DNA of 64,000 bases from positions 864 through 64,863 of the forward strand of contig NZ_LMRV01000099.1 in NCBI RefSeq assembly GCF_001428245.1, given 5' to 3'. Shown piece by piece: positions 44,336 through 52,695 of the stretch. Position 1 is the stretch's first letter; each line of letters opens with the position of its first letter. This stretch comes from Paenibacillus sp. Soil522 (GTDB lineage: Bacteria; Bacillota; Bacilli; Paenibacillales; Paenibacillaceae). The translations under genes and the position numbers were made by a program. The notes below the pieces were generated by a model. The model was not told the DNA's origin. It saw only the letters and a list, made by a program, of their open reading frames with translations, and ran no database searches.

Positions 44336-44619
44336 TCGGCTTCATTCCTTTCGGTTCCGTTATGCTGAAAGGGAATGATCCATTTCATTAAATCTTGGAA
44401 GACGGTCGTATGAAGCGAATAATAAATATGCTGCCCTTGTCGTTCATCCCATACGAGATCCGCTTGCTTCAAAAGGCTGAGATGATGGGAGATGCTCGGT
44501 TTGGTCATTTGAAAGTGGTCTGCAATTTCTCCGGCTGTGAGATCGCGCTCGCGCAATAAATCTAAAATTTTACGTCTAGTCGGATCGGAAAGCGCTTTGA
44601 AGGCAAGGTTGATTGACAT
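44332..44619 (-). CDS. SdpR-like ArsR-family autorepressor
   Basis: A 95-aa winged-helix regulator: FKALSDPTRRKILDLLRERDLTAGEIADHFQMTKPSISHHLSLLKQADLV, with no Cys-based metal site, typical of the SdpR branch. It is cotranscribed with the SdpI-like gene, as in the sdpRI operon. An inverted repeat upstream (44660-44679) is a plausible operator. Confidence 0.9.
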   Translation of the reverse strand: MSINLAFKALSDPTRRKILDLLRERDLTAGEIADHFQMTKPSISHHLSLLKQADLVWDERQGQHIYYSLHTTVFQDLMKWIIPFQHNGTERNEAE

Positions 44620-44659
44620 CTAAGCCGTCCTTTCGAAGTTAACTTTCAACTTTTTAGAA

Positions 44660-44679
44660 ATTTAGGTAATTGTCTAAAT
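44660..44679. promoter_or_regulatory. Candidate operator of the sdpRI-like operon
   Basis: ATTTAG-N8-CTAAAT inverted repeat about 40 nt upstream of the repressor start in an AT-rich promoter region. Motif inference only. Confidence 0.35.
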
Positions 44680-44821
44680 ATATATTCTCTAGTTAATATA
44701 GCCCAGCCTCTATCTAGTGTCAATTCACTGGACGCCATCTATTTTGTTAAATTAAATTGCAGCCCGAACATGTATTCTGTAAAATATAAAGAAACGTATG
44801 TTTGATGGGAGAGGGACGGTC

Positions 44822-47107
44822 ATGAACCGGTTTACAGGTAAAACCTCCGGCTTGGAGGAATGGTTAGAGCAGGTTCGGCTAAACACCGAGATCATGGACA
44901 ATGTGACGCACTGGCGGACCATTTCTCCACGTGAGGCGCGTACCGCTCCGCTGCCGGATGGACTGCATCATGCATGGAAAGAAGCGCTGCGTTCCCGGGG
45001 AATCAGCGAATTATATACGCATCAAGCTGAAGCATACCGCGCCGCGCGCGCAGGACATCATGTAGTTGCCGTAACGCCGACCGCTTCAGGAAAGACGCTC
45101 TGCTACAACCTGCCCGTCATGCAGTCACTGCTGGAAAACGAAGAGGGCAGAGCGCTCTATTTGTTTCCGACGAAAGCGCTGGCTCAGGATCAGGTAGCTG
45201 AGCTGCAAGCGCTCGCCGATCTAATGGACGTCGGGATTAAGACGCATACCTACGACGGCGACACGCCTCCAACTGTACGAACGGCCATTCGAAATGCCGG
45301 ACATATCGTAGTCACGAATCCTGACATGCTTCACTCGGCGATATTGCCGCATCACACGAAATGGGTCAAGCTATTCGAAAATATTAAATTTATCGTTATC
45401 GATGAGGTTCATGCTTATCGCGGGGTGTTCGGAAGCCATGTAGCAAACGTCATTCGCAGGTTAAAACGAATATGTAGGTTTTATGGTTCGACGCCGCAAT
45501 TCATATGCGCCTCCGCCACGATCGATAATCCGCAGGAACATGCGGAGCGTCTAATCGGAGAAAAGGTTGCGCTTGTAGACAACAACGGCGCTCCGATGGG
45601 GGAGAAGCATTTCGTATTTTATAATCCGCCCGTTGTGAACAAACAGCTCGGGATCCGTCGAAGCAGCGTGCTAGAGACGCGCAAGCTTGCCGGCTTGCTG
45701 CTAAAACAGGGTGTGCAGACGATTGTATTCGCGCGCAGCCGCGTCCGGGTTGAGCTGCTGCTTACTTATTTGCAGGAACTGATTCGCGATAAGGTGAATG
45801 ACAAATCGATAAGAGGCTACCGCGGCGGCTATTTGCCAAAATTACGCAGAGAAATCGAGCGCGGCTTGCGGTCCGGAGAAATTCGCGGCGTTGTCAGCAC
45901 AAACGCGCTGGAGCTCGGCATTGATATCGGTCAGCTGCAGGCATGCGTGCTGAACGGTTATCCGGGCACGATCGCCAGTACCTGGCAGCAGTCCGGACGC
46001 GCGGGCAGAAGGCAAGAAAGCTCCATCACGTTTATGGTCGCCAGCAGCAATCCGCTCGATCAGTATATGATTCAGAACCCGGACTTCTTCTTTAACCGGC
46101 CGCCTGAGCGAGCGTTAATCCACCCCGATAACCTGCTCGTGCTCATGGATCATGTGAAGTGCGCGGCCTATGAGCTTCCTTTTGAAATAGGAGATACGTT
46201 CGGCTCGGAATCACTTGAGGACATGATGGAGTTTTTGGTGGAGGAGAAGGTGCTGCATAAGGCAGGCAGCCGCTGGTTTTGGATGGAGCAGTCCTTTCCC
46301 GCGCATAACATTTCCCTGCGGTCGGCCGCGCAAGAAAATTTTGTCATTATTGACAACACGAACGACAGCCGGGTTCTGGGCGAGGTTGACCGCTTCAGCG
46401 CTCCGACGCTTATTCATGAGGAAGCGATCTATATACATGAAGGCGTCCAGTTTCAAGTTGAGAAGCTCGATTATCCGGAGAAAAAGGCTTATGTTCGCGA
46501 GGTTAATGTTGATTACTATACGGATGCCCATTTAGCGGTTGATCTGAAGGTGCTCTATGTCGATAAGGAGCGGGAGTCAGGCGAGCTTATCAGACAGTAT
46601 GGAGAGCTGACGGTAAATGCAAAGCCGACTATTTTCAAAAAAATAAAGCTTCGCACGCATGAAAATATCGGATCGGGCCCTATTCACCTGCCTGAAGAAG
46701 AGCTGCATACAAGTGGCTACTGGTTCTCATTCAGCGAAGAAGCAGCAGCCCGCAAAAGTAAAAACGAGATGCAATTTGCCCTGCTGGGCATCGCTAACGT
46801 ACTCGTGCACATCGCGCCCCTCTATTTAATGTGCGATCCTTTCGACATTCGAGTGGTACCGCAGGTAAAGGCCGTACATACGCAGAAGCCGACGATCTAC
46901 TTCTATGACCGTTATCCTGGCGGCATCGGACTCAGCGAGCGATTGTTTGAAGTGCATGATGAGCTCATTCGGCAAGCCAAATCATTGATACGCTCTTGTA
47001 CCTGCTTAAGCGGCTGTCCGGCCTGTGTCGGTCCTATCGAAGAGGTCGGTCTTCTTGGAAAGCAGCAAGCGCTGGAGCTTCTGAATGAAGCGGAGGGTAA
47101 TCGATGA
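44822..47107 (+). CDS. mrfA: DEAH/DEVH-box helicase MrfA (YprA type)
   Basis: A 761-aa superfamily 2 helicase. The ATG at 44822 (MNRFTGKTSG) follows GAGAGGG. Walker A PTASGKTLCYNLP, DEVH box (VIDEVHAYRG), SATIDNPQEH, and the C-terminal helicase motif STNALELGIDIGQL / QQSGRAGRR. The C-terminal DUF1998 region has CTCLSGCPACVG, a four-Cys zinc site. Known: with MrfB it repairs mitomycin C lesions in B. subtilis. The next gene overlaps by 4 nt and is mrfB, which fixes the assignment. Confidence 0.93.
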   Translation: MNRFTGKTSGLEEWLEQVRLNTEIMDNVTHWRTISPREARTAPLPDGLHHAWKEALRSRGISELYTHQAEAYRAARAGHHVVAVTPTASGKTLCYNLPVMQSLLENEEGRALYLFPTKALAQDQVAELQALADLMDVGIKTHTYDGDTPPTVRTAIRNAGHIVVTNPDMLHSAILPHHTKWVKLFENIKFIVIDEVHAYRGVFGSHVANVIRRLKRICRFYGSTPQFICASATIDNPQEHAERLIGEKVALVDNNGAPMGEKHFVFYNPPVVNKQLGIRRSSVLETRKLAGLLLKQGVQTIVFARSRVRVELLLTYLQELIRDKVNDKSIRGYRGGYLPKLRREIERGLRSGEIRGVVSTNALELGIDIGQLQACVLNGYPGTIASTWQQSGRAGRRQESSITFMVASSNPLDQYMIQNPDFFFNRPPERALIHPDNLLVLMDHVKCAAYELPFEIGDTFGSESLEDMMEFLVEEKVLHKAGSRWFWMEQSFPAHNISLRSAAQENFVIIDNTNDSRVLGEVDRFSAPTLIHEEAIYIHEGVQFQVEKLDYPEKKAYVREVNVDYYTDAHLAVDLKVLYVDKERESGELIRQYGELTVNAKPTIFKKIKLRTHENIGSGPIHLPEEELHTSGYWFSFSEEAAARKSKNEMQFALLGIANVLVHIAPLYLMCDPFDIRVVPQVKAVHTQKPTIYFYDRYPGGIGLSERLFEVHDELIRQAKSLIRSCTCLSGCPACVGPIEEVGLLGKQQALELLNEAEGNR

Positions 47108-48411
47108 GCGGTATGCGCGATAGAATGAATCGATTGCGGGGAGACAGCTCGGAGAAGGTTAAGGAGAAGCAGGCTGAGGCAACAGCCTTTGCGAATGAGC
47201 TTCAGCAGGATCCATTGCTTGAAGAGGATGAGGATTGGCTCTCACCCGTGTGGGAGACGTTCGACGTAAAGCTGCATAAGAATGCAACCGGAAGCTTCCT
47301 GCTTCGGAAGATTGTATATGCAAGTGATTTTCACCATGGTCATCATGTCATAAAAGAGCTGCACGAGGCGGCGCCGGGCTTATCAGCTTTTCATCCGGCT
47401 TCTCAAACGGCTGCCGAGCAAATATTGTTTCTTGATTTAGAAACGACAGGTTTAGGCGTTGGAGCCGGGAACGTTCCTTTTATGATCGGCATAGGCTATA
47501 TGTCGAAGGAACATTTTGTTATCGAGCAAACCTTGATTAGACATCCGGCAGAAGAGAGAGCGATGCTCATTTATTTAGCGGAGAAGCTGCAGCATTACAC
47601 TTTTCTGGCGACGTACAACGGTAAAGCCTTCGATTGGCCGCTTGTCCAAAATCGCTTCATTATGAACGGGCTAGGCCGTAAAATGTGGGAGCCGCAGCAT
47701 CTCGACTTTTTACATCCCGCGAGATCCGTATGGAGAAATACGCTAGTCTCCTGCAAATTAAGTCATGTCGAGGAGGAAAGGCTCGGTATTCACCGCGAGG
47801 ATGATGTACCGGGCTCTCTGGCGCCTCAGCTTTATTTTCAATATTTGGCGAATGGGGATCCTGCACCGCTTGAAGGTGTATTTCGTCACAATGAATCGGA
47901 TATGCTCTCCCTTGCATGCTTGGCCATTCGATTTGGACACTTACTAAATGGCAATATAGATTCATTTATTCCGCTGCCTAATGAGCCGGAGGAAATGGTC
48001 CGTACTGGACTGTGGCTGGAGCGAATGGGCAAAAACGAGCTGCCTTATCAATTGTACAATCTGGCTATGGAGTCGGATCACGCGAATCCATCAACGCTTC
48101 TCATGCTTGCGGCTCGCGACAAGAAGGCTGGAAATTGGATTCGTGCTGTGTTATTGTGGCAGAAGGCTATTATTCATTCCTCGTCTAATTTTGGTACGGC
48201 AGCACATGAAGCGAGCATCGAGCTTGCTATGTATTATGAGCATAAACGCAAGGATTACGAAACGGCATTAGGGTACGCGAACTTAGCTTTTGAGCATACA
48301 TTAAATCATTCTACGCTCGTTCGCCGGGATACCAAAAACAGAGCAGAGCTTGAGGCGCTGCGCAATCGAATTGCGCGGCTGCGGCGCAAGACGGAAAAAC
48401 AAATACAATAA
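47104..48411 (+). CDS. mrfB: DEDD-type 3'-5' exonuclease MrfB (YprB type)
   Basis: A 435-aa protein with an RNase H-like exonuclease domain (~110-290): FLDLETTGLG (DE), YNGKAFDWPLV (D) and HNESDMLSL (final D). The C-terminal ~120 residues look like TPR-type helices (ARDKKAGNWIRAVLLWQKAI ... MYYEHKRKDYETALGYANLAF). Coupled to mrfA by a 4-nt overlap. Acts with MrfA in mitomycin-lesion excision in B. subtilis. Confidence 0.92.
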   Translation: MSGMRDRMNRLRGDSSEKVKEKQAEATAFANELQQDPLLEEDEDWLSPVWETFDVKLHKNATGSFLLRKIVYASDFHHGHHVIKELHEAAPGLSAFHPASQTAAEQILFLDLETTGLGVGAGNVPFMIGIGYMSKEHFVIEQTLIRHPAEERAMLIYLAEKLQHYTFLATYNGKAFDWPLVQNRFIMNGLGRKMWEPQHLDFLHPARSVWRNTLVSCKLSHVEEERLGIHREDDVPGSLAPQLYFQYLANGDPAPLEGVFRHNESDMLSLACLAIRFGHLLNGNIDSFIPLPNEPEEMVRTGLWLERMGKNELPYQLYNLAMESDHANPSTLLMLAARDKKAGNWIRAVLLWQKAIIHSSSNFGTAAHEASIELAMYYEHKRKDYETALGYANLAFEHTLNHSTLVRRDTKNRAELEALRNRIARLRRKTEKQIQ

Positions 48412-48547
48412 ACAGGATTTTAAAAATAGAACAAAGGCGTAAAACAGACAGTTGCAACTCTATATAATGGCTTAACTTTTAACGGAAAACGTTAGCTGAG
48501 TCACCAAATTGCGGCAACTGCCGTTTACGCTTGGGAGGATTACAGCT

Positions 48548-49360
48548 ATGACAGGGAAACAAACTGCAATGCGGGGCTTACTTATTGATCTTGATGGTAC
48601 ATTATATCATGGCACGCATCGCATCGACGGTGCTGACGTGCTGATTTCTTACTTGCGACAATCTAAATTTCCTTTTCGTTTCGTGACGAACAACTCATCA
48701 TCGACGCCTGAAGAGGTTGCGGAAAGGCTGTTGAAAATGGGCATTCCCGCCGCTGCCGAAGAGGTATGCACTTCCGCACAAGCGGCTGCGGAGCATATTG
48801 CGGGACTAAAACCAGGAGCTGCTGTATTTGTAGTAGGGGAAAATGGTTTAAGAAAGGCTGTGCAGGAGTCTGGCTTATTGCTGACGGAAGATCAGCCGGA
48901 CTTTGTCCTGCAAGGAATAGACCGGTCATTCACGTATGAACGCTTAACGAAGGCGATCCGGTATATTCATCGCGGAGCGCAGTTCATATTGACGAATCCT
49001 GACCTGCTGCTTCCATCCGGCGACGGGCTCATACCGGGTGCGGGCTCCATAGGAGCGATGCTGAAGGCTGCGGGAGGCAAGGAGCCTGTTCTGATTGGCA
49101 AGCCCTCATCTATTTTAATGAACTACTCTCTAAGAGAGATCGGTTTAAAGGCTGACGAAACGTGGGTAGTCGGCGACAATATGGCAACGGACATCGCTTT
49201 TGGCGAGGCTGCCGGGTGTGGCACAATACTTGTATTAACAGGACTTACGACGGCTCAAAATATCGATTATTACATGGAACAGGCCGGCTGTAAGCCAAAT
49301 ATCGTTTGCGAAAACTTAGAAGAGCTTCGTTCGTATATTTCTGACCATAGAGAGATATAA
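48548..49360 (+). CDS. HAD-IIA (NagD-like) sugar phosphatase
   Basis: A 270-aa hydrolase. The ATG at 48548 follows GGGAGGATT. Motifs: LLIDLDGTLYHG, FVTNNSSSTPEE, Lys in LIGKPSS and WVVGDNMATDIAFG, the NagD pattern with a C2 cap. Such enzymes dephosphorylate small sugar phosphates or nucleotides; the exact substrate is unknown. Single-gene spacing before the Fpg-like gene, which follows after 39 nt. Confidence 0.92.
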   Translation: MTGKQTAMRGLLIDLDGTLYHGTHRIDGADVLISYLRQSKFPFRFVTNNSSSTPEEVAERLLKMGIPAAAEEVCTSAQAAAEHIAGLKPGAAVFVVGENGLRKAVQESGLLLTEDQPDFVLQGIDRSFTYERLTKAIRYIHRGAQFILTNPDLLLPSGDGLIPGAGSIGAMLKAAGGKEPVLIGKPSSILMNYSLREIGLKADETWVVGDNMATDIAFGEAAGCGTILVLTGLTTAQNIDYYMEQAGCKPNIVCENLEELRSYISDHREI

Positions 49361-49399
49361 AATAAATGAAACGGAGAACATAGGAAGGAAGCGAGCTTC

Positions 49400-50215
49400 A
49401 TGCAGGAATTACCGGAACTGGACATTTATCGGGCTTTATTAACGGAGCAATTCGCAGGAGCCCAGATTACCGGTATTGAGATATCGAATGTAAAGGCTTT
49501 TCAAGCTGACGAGGAGCAAGTACAGCGAGATGTTGTTGGAAAAGTAATTTGGTTTGTTGAAAGACGAGGCTTACATTTATTGCTGCATATGGACAATGGA
49601 AAGCGTCTGCTGCTGCATTTGGGGCAAGGAGCTTATTTGTATAAAGGCAGCGAAGCTGACAAACCGACGCGCACAGCGCAAGTGAAGCTGTATTTTGGCG
49701 ATGTCATATTGTTTTGCTTAGGGCTGCGAGCGGATGATTTGCAGCTTTTAACGGTGAAGGAAGTCGAGGAGAAGCTTGGACGTTTTGGACCGGATGTTTT
49801 TGATAAAAGACTGACGGTCGACCGCTTCATCGCGCGTTTTGCCAAGAAACGCGGAGCGATCAAAACCGCTTTAATGGATCAGAATGTAATTTCGGGTATC
49901 GGAGCCATATATTCCGATGAAATTTGTTATGCTGCGGCCGTGCGCCCCGATGCAAAAATTCCGTTGTTTGAACGTGAGACTTGGGAACGCCTATACGAAG
50001 CGATGCATAGTATATTAAATGAAGCGATTTCACAAGGCGGAGCGGGAGTGCAGCCTTTTGCCGAGGGGGACAGCTTGACAGGCGGACATCACGACCATTT
50101 TAAAATTTACGACCGTGAGGGTAAAATTTGTCAGCGCTGTGGCGGCGTAATCGAGAAAATAGACATTTCTGGCCGGAAAGCATTCGTTTGTTCAGACTGC
50201 CAAAAGGATCAGTGA
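49400..50215 (+). CDS. Fpg/Nei-family protein lacking the catalytic Pro2
   Basis: A 271-aa protein with the full Fpg fold: N-terminal ELPELDIYR, beta-clamp GKRLLLHLGQGAYL, H2TH segment GAIKTALMDQNVISGIGAIYSDEICY and C-terminal zinc finger CQRCG...CSDC. Canonical Fpg begins M-PELPE, with Pro2 as nucleophile. Here the codons read ATG CAG GAA TTA CCG GAA, so residue 2 is Gln while Glu3 is kept. The rest is well conserved, so it is not an evident pseudogene. It may have altered chemistry or be a DNA-binding-only protein. Confidence 0.85.
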   Translation: MQELPELDIYRALLTEQFAGAQITGIEISNVKAFQADEEQVQRDVVGKVIWFVERRGLHLLLHMDNGKRLLLHLGQGAYLYKGSEADKPTRTAQVKLYFGDVILFCLGLRADDLQLLTVKEVEEKLGRFGPDVFDKRLTVDRFIARFAKKRGAIKTALMDQNVISGIGAIYSDEICYAAAVRPDAKIPLFERETWERLYEAMHSILNEAISQGGAGVQPFAEGDSLTGGHHDHFKIYDREGKICQRCGGVIEKIDISGRKAFVCSDCQKDQ

Positions 50216-50258
50216 TATAGCAAGCTTTGAATCTTATGGTTGAACGGGGGATTCATTC

Positions 50259-50600
50259 ATGATTCATGTTTATTTAGATGATTATCGTTTATGTCCAAAA
50301 GGTTTCGTTTTGGCAAGCAACGCGGAAGAATGCAAGCAGCTGCTTGATCTCGAGACAGTCGGAATTCTGTCACTCGATTATGATTTAGGATGGGCTCAGC
50401 CTACCGGCTACGAAGTGGTTCGCCATATCGTAGAGACTGGCCGTTACCCGGAGCAAATCTACCTACACACCTCGAGCGCAGCCGGCCGCATGCAAATGTA
50501 CGACATGTTATCAACAAGTGCGCCGGCCGAGACCCGGTTATACAATGGCCCAATGCCGGATTCGCTATTAAATGAAATTGCTGGAAGACCAAACCTATAA
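50259..50600 (+). CDS. Small receiver-like protein (cyclic-phosphate processing receiver type)
   Basis: A 113-aa protein: MIHVYLDDYRLCPKGFVLA, then GILSLDYDLGWAQPTGYEVV and YLHTSSAAGRMQMY. A double-Asp start and SLDYDLG are like a stripped-down receiver domain. This layout resembles proteins annotated as cyclic-phosphate processing receiver domains. No output domain and no kinase next to it. Sits 43 nt after the Fpg-like gene and directly before the giant palindrome. Confidence 0.75.
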   Translation: MIHVYLDDYRLCPKGFVLASNAEECKQLLDLETVGILSLDYDLGWAQPTGYEVVRHIVETGRYPEQIYLHTSSAAGRMQMYDMLSTSAPAETRLYNGPMPDSLLNEIAGRPNL

Positions 50601-50605
50601 ATGAA

Positions 50606-51400
50606 ATAACCAAACCTTTAAAGGCGTTTCGAACCCACCCAAACCCTCCCTTCCAAGGGAGGGCCCCAAGGGTTGCACCCTCTGGACACCCGCAACTGGA
50701 CTAACGTGGGAGGTGGACAGGTGCTCAAAGGGCTGCGTTAGTATAGGAGCGCTCGTCCCTTCGGGATACGCTTGAATTGGAGACCGTGAGGGTCACTTGA
50801 AAACCGAGAAACGTTTGAGGAACATAGTAGTGGACAAGCTACTTATAGCGGATGGAACGCTTTCTTCCCACTTGGACACGTTTTCAGGCGTGTGGATTAA
50901 TTTAGTTGCATTTCGTGAAACTATTGGAAGGTACACTTAAAAATGTGTTAGTTTAGTTGCCATTCTCGAAACTAAACCGGTTTTCAGATACTTCCTCGAA
51001 ATAGCCAGGTTTAGTTTCACGAATTGTAACTAATTCAGCTATAATGCATGCAATGGACAAATTAAGTTCATGAATTGAAACTAAATACGCAACCATTTTA
51101 AAAAGTAATCTCAACAGCTCTAAACAAAGCGTGTCCCGAAGGGATGAAAGCGCTCCAAGCTCAAGCGTAACAATCAATCACCACACCAACTTGATCGTTA
51201 CTCAGGTTTAGGTGTTCAAGTAACTCAATTGGTACCGATTTAAAGCGTGTCCCGCAGGGACGAAAGCGCTCCTAAACTAACGAAGCTCGCGAGCACCTGT
51301 CAACTCCGACGTTATTCCATTTGCAGGTGTCCAGAGGGTGCAACCCTCGGAGCCCTCCCTTGGAAGGGAGGGTTTGGGTGGGTTCGAAAAGCCTTTTAAG
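50606..51400. repeat. ~795-bp non-coding giant imperfect palindrome
   Basis: The left arm (~50606-50786) is inverted at ~51220-51400. Perfect matches include 37 bp (50627-50663 versus 51353-51389) and 22 bp (50669-50690 versus 51326-51347). Inside are four copies of a ~30-nt motif (GGAGCGCTTTCGTCCC..CGGGACACGCTT type), two forward (50745-50773, 50854-50884) then two reverse (51126-51155, 51242-51272). The core has about four copies of a TTTAGTTGC...GAAACTA element in alternating orientation. Everything mirrors around ~51003. No credible ORF in either strand. Each arm also has its own 20-bp palindrome (CCCTCCCTTSSAAGGGAGGG). Confidence 0.88.
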
Positions 51401-51557
51401 GTTGGTTATATGCCCTTCAGGGTCTGAGGTTTTAATTTAATGTTTGGGTACAGGTGTACAAGCCCTCACAGATTTGGGGTATAACCCCTTAAGGGGCAGG
51501 GGGGCAAATCCCTTTTAGGGACCCAGGGTAATTCATATACGAAAGAGGTTTAAACAC
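51401..51557. other. Non-coding segment with several short GC-rich palindromes
   Basis: No gene is visible. It holds CCCCTTAAGGGG (51485-51496, perfect), CCCT-TTT-AGGG (51510-51520) and GCCCT-tc-AGGG near 51412. It abuts the giant palindrome and precedes the methyltransferase gene, whose ribosome site is GAAAGAGG. Confidence 0.5.
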
Positions 51558-52574
51558 GTGAGTCAATGGATCGGAACAGCAAATCAAACTTATGCACCAT
51601 ATGCAATGGAAGAGCTTCGGAAGCTGATCGAGGGTGCATCATTTACGCAGCTGGCGGCAGGTGAAGTGTTTTTAATGTCGAGTCCGCAAAATCGGGAAGA
51701 GACGCAGCAAGCCATTCGTCAGCAGGAGCCGATCTTTTTACGGCATGTGCAGCCGGTGGACCGGACGATCGAAATTGCTGGAAATGCGAATGATTTAGAG
51801 CAATTGTCAGAGATGGTGCGTCATGCCGTGCTGAGCTTTGAAAATAAACGAGTTGGCGTCCATATTAGACGTCTATCAAAGTCAGAGTTTGTTTATTCGG
51901 CTGCGGATACGAAGGCTGTGATTGATGCGGTGCTGGAAGAGATCGGTGCGGAGCCCGTTGTGCAACAGCCGGAGATTATCATTGCGATTTATGCTGCGGT
52001 CAATCAGCTTTATGTTGGCTTCGGAACGCCACCCGACATGCTGTCGGATTGGCCGGGTGGAGCGGTTCGCTTCCAGCGTGAAGAAGGACAGGTATCACGT
52101 GCTAAGTTCAAGCTGCTTGAAGCGGAGCGGGAATTCGGGCTTAATTACGCCGGGTATCGGAATGCGCTCGACGTAGGCGCAGCGCCAGGCGGCTGGACAT
52201 CACTTCTGCTGGAGCGTGGATTGCGGGTAACCGCTGTCGATCCTGCAGAACTACATCCATCCTTAATGGCCTATCCGACGTTAACCTATTTAAAACGTAA
52301 TGCTTCGGAAGTAAAGTTTAATGCCAGCTCGTTCGACTTACTCGTCTGCGATATGAGCTGGAGTCCTATGCTGATGTGTAAGCTTGTGCTTGATCTGGAG
52401 CCTGCCCTTACGAAGGGAGCAACAGCAATCATTACGGTTAAGCTCATGCACCGGAAGCCGCTTCAAACGATCCGAGACGTCATTTCAAGACTGTCAACCG
52501 AATTCACGCTTCAAAAAGCGAAGCAATTGTTCCATAACCGGGAAGAGATTACGCTATATTTGATCAAAAAATAA
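51558..52574 (+). CDS. FtsJ/RlmM-like SAM-dependent methyltransferase
   Basis: A 338-aa protein with GTG start behind AAAGAGG. The N-terminal ~170 residues resemble the THUMP-like head of RlmM-type 2'-O-methyltransferases. The catalytic domain begins SRAKFKLLEAEREFGL; motif I is LDVGAAPGGWT, then CDMSW, TVKLM and REEITLYL supply the K-D-K-E-type set seen in FtsJ. The substrate is probably rRNA or tRNA ribose, unproven. Confidence 0.87.
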   Translation: MSQWIGTANQTYAPYAMEELRKLIEGASFTQLAAGEVFLMSSPQNREETQQAIRQQEPIFLRHVQPVDRTIEIAGNANDLEQLSEMVRHAVLSFENKRVGVHIRRLSKSEFVYSAADTKAVIDAVLEEIGAEPVVQQPEIIIAIYAAVNQLYVGFGTPPDMLSDWPGGAVRFQREEGQVSRAKFKLLEAEREFGLNYAGYRNALDVGAAPGGWTSLLLERGLRVTAVDPAELHPSLMAYPTLTYLKRNASEVKFNASSFDLLVCDMSWSPMLMCKLVLDLEPALTKGATAIITVKLMHRKPLQTIRDVISRLSTEFTLQKAKQLFHNREEITLYLIKK

Positions 52575-52578
52575 CGCT

Positions 52579-52614
52579 AGCCGCCCTCGCCTTAAGGCAG
52601 GGCGCTCTTTCTTC
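52579..52614 (+). terminator. Terminator of the FtsJ-like gene
   Basis: AGCCGCCCTCGCC-TTAA-GGCAGGGCGCT imperfect hairpin followed by CTTTCTTCTT. Confidence 0.75.
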
Positions 52615-52633
52615 TTCTATCGAAAAGGAAGCA

Positions 52634-52658
52634 TACTTACTTACTTACTTACTTACTT
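52634..52658 (+). repeat. (ACTT)6 tetranucleotide repeat
   Basis: Six ACTT units preceded by T, starting ~60 nt upstream of the sensor kinase start. It lies outside coding sequence, between the previous terminator and the kinase ribosome site. Confidence 0.85.
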
Positions 52659-52695
52659 GGCGTTTGCTGTTAACGCTTGAAGGAGGCTTTTAGCG

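Noticed and set aside
44788..44802. SOS-like palindrome GAAACGTATGTTTG before mrfA
   Set aside because: Only 7 of 10 defined positions match CGAAC-N4-GTTCG, weaker than the lexA/yneA sites; not enough to claim SOS control.
50953..51177. 74-codon open frame on the minus strand within the giant palindrome
   Set aside because: It has no ribosome site or recognisable protein pattern, and it spans mirror-repeated elements, as expected by chance.
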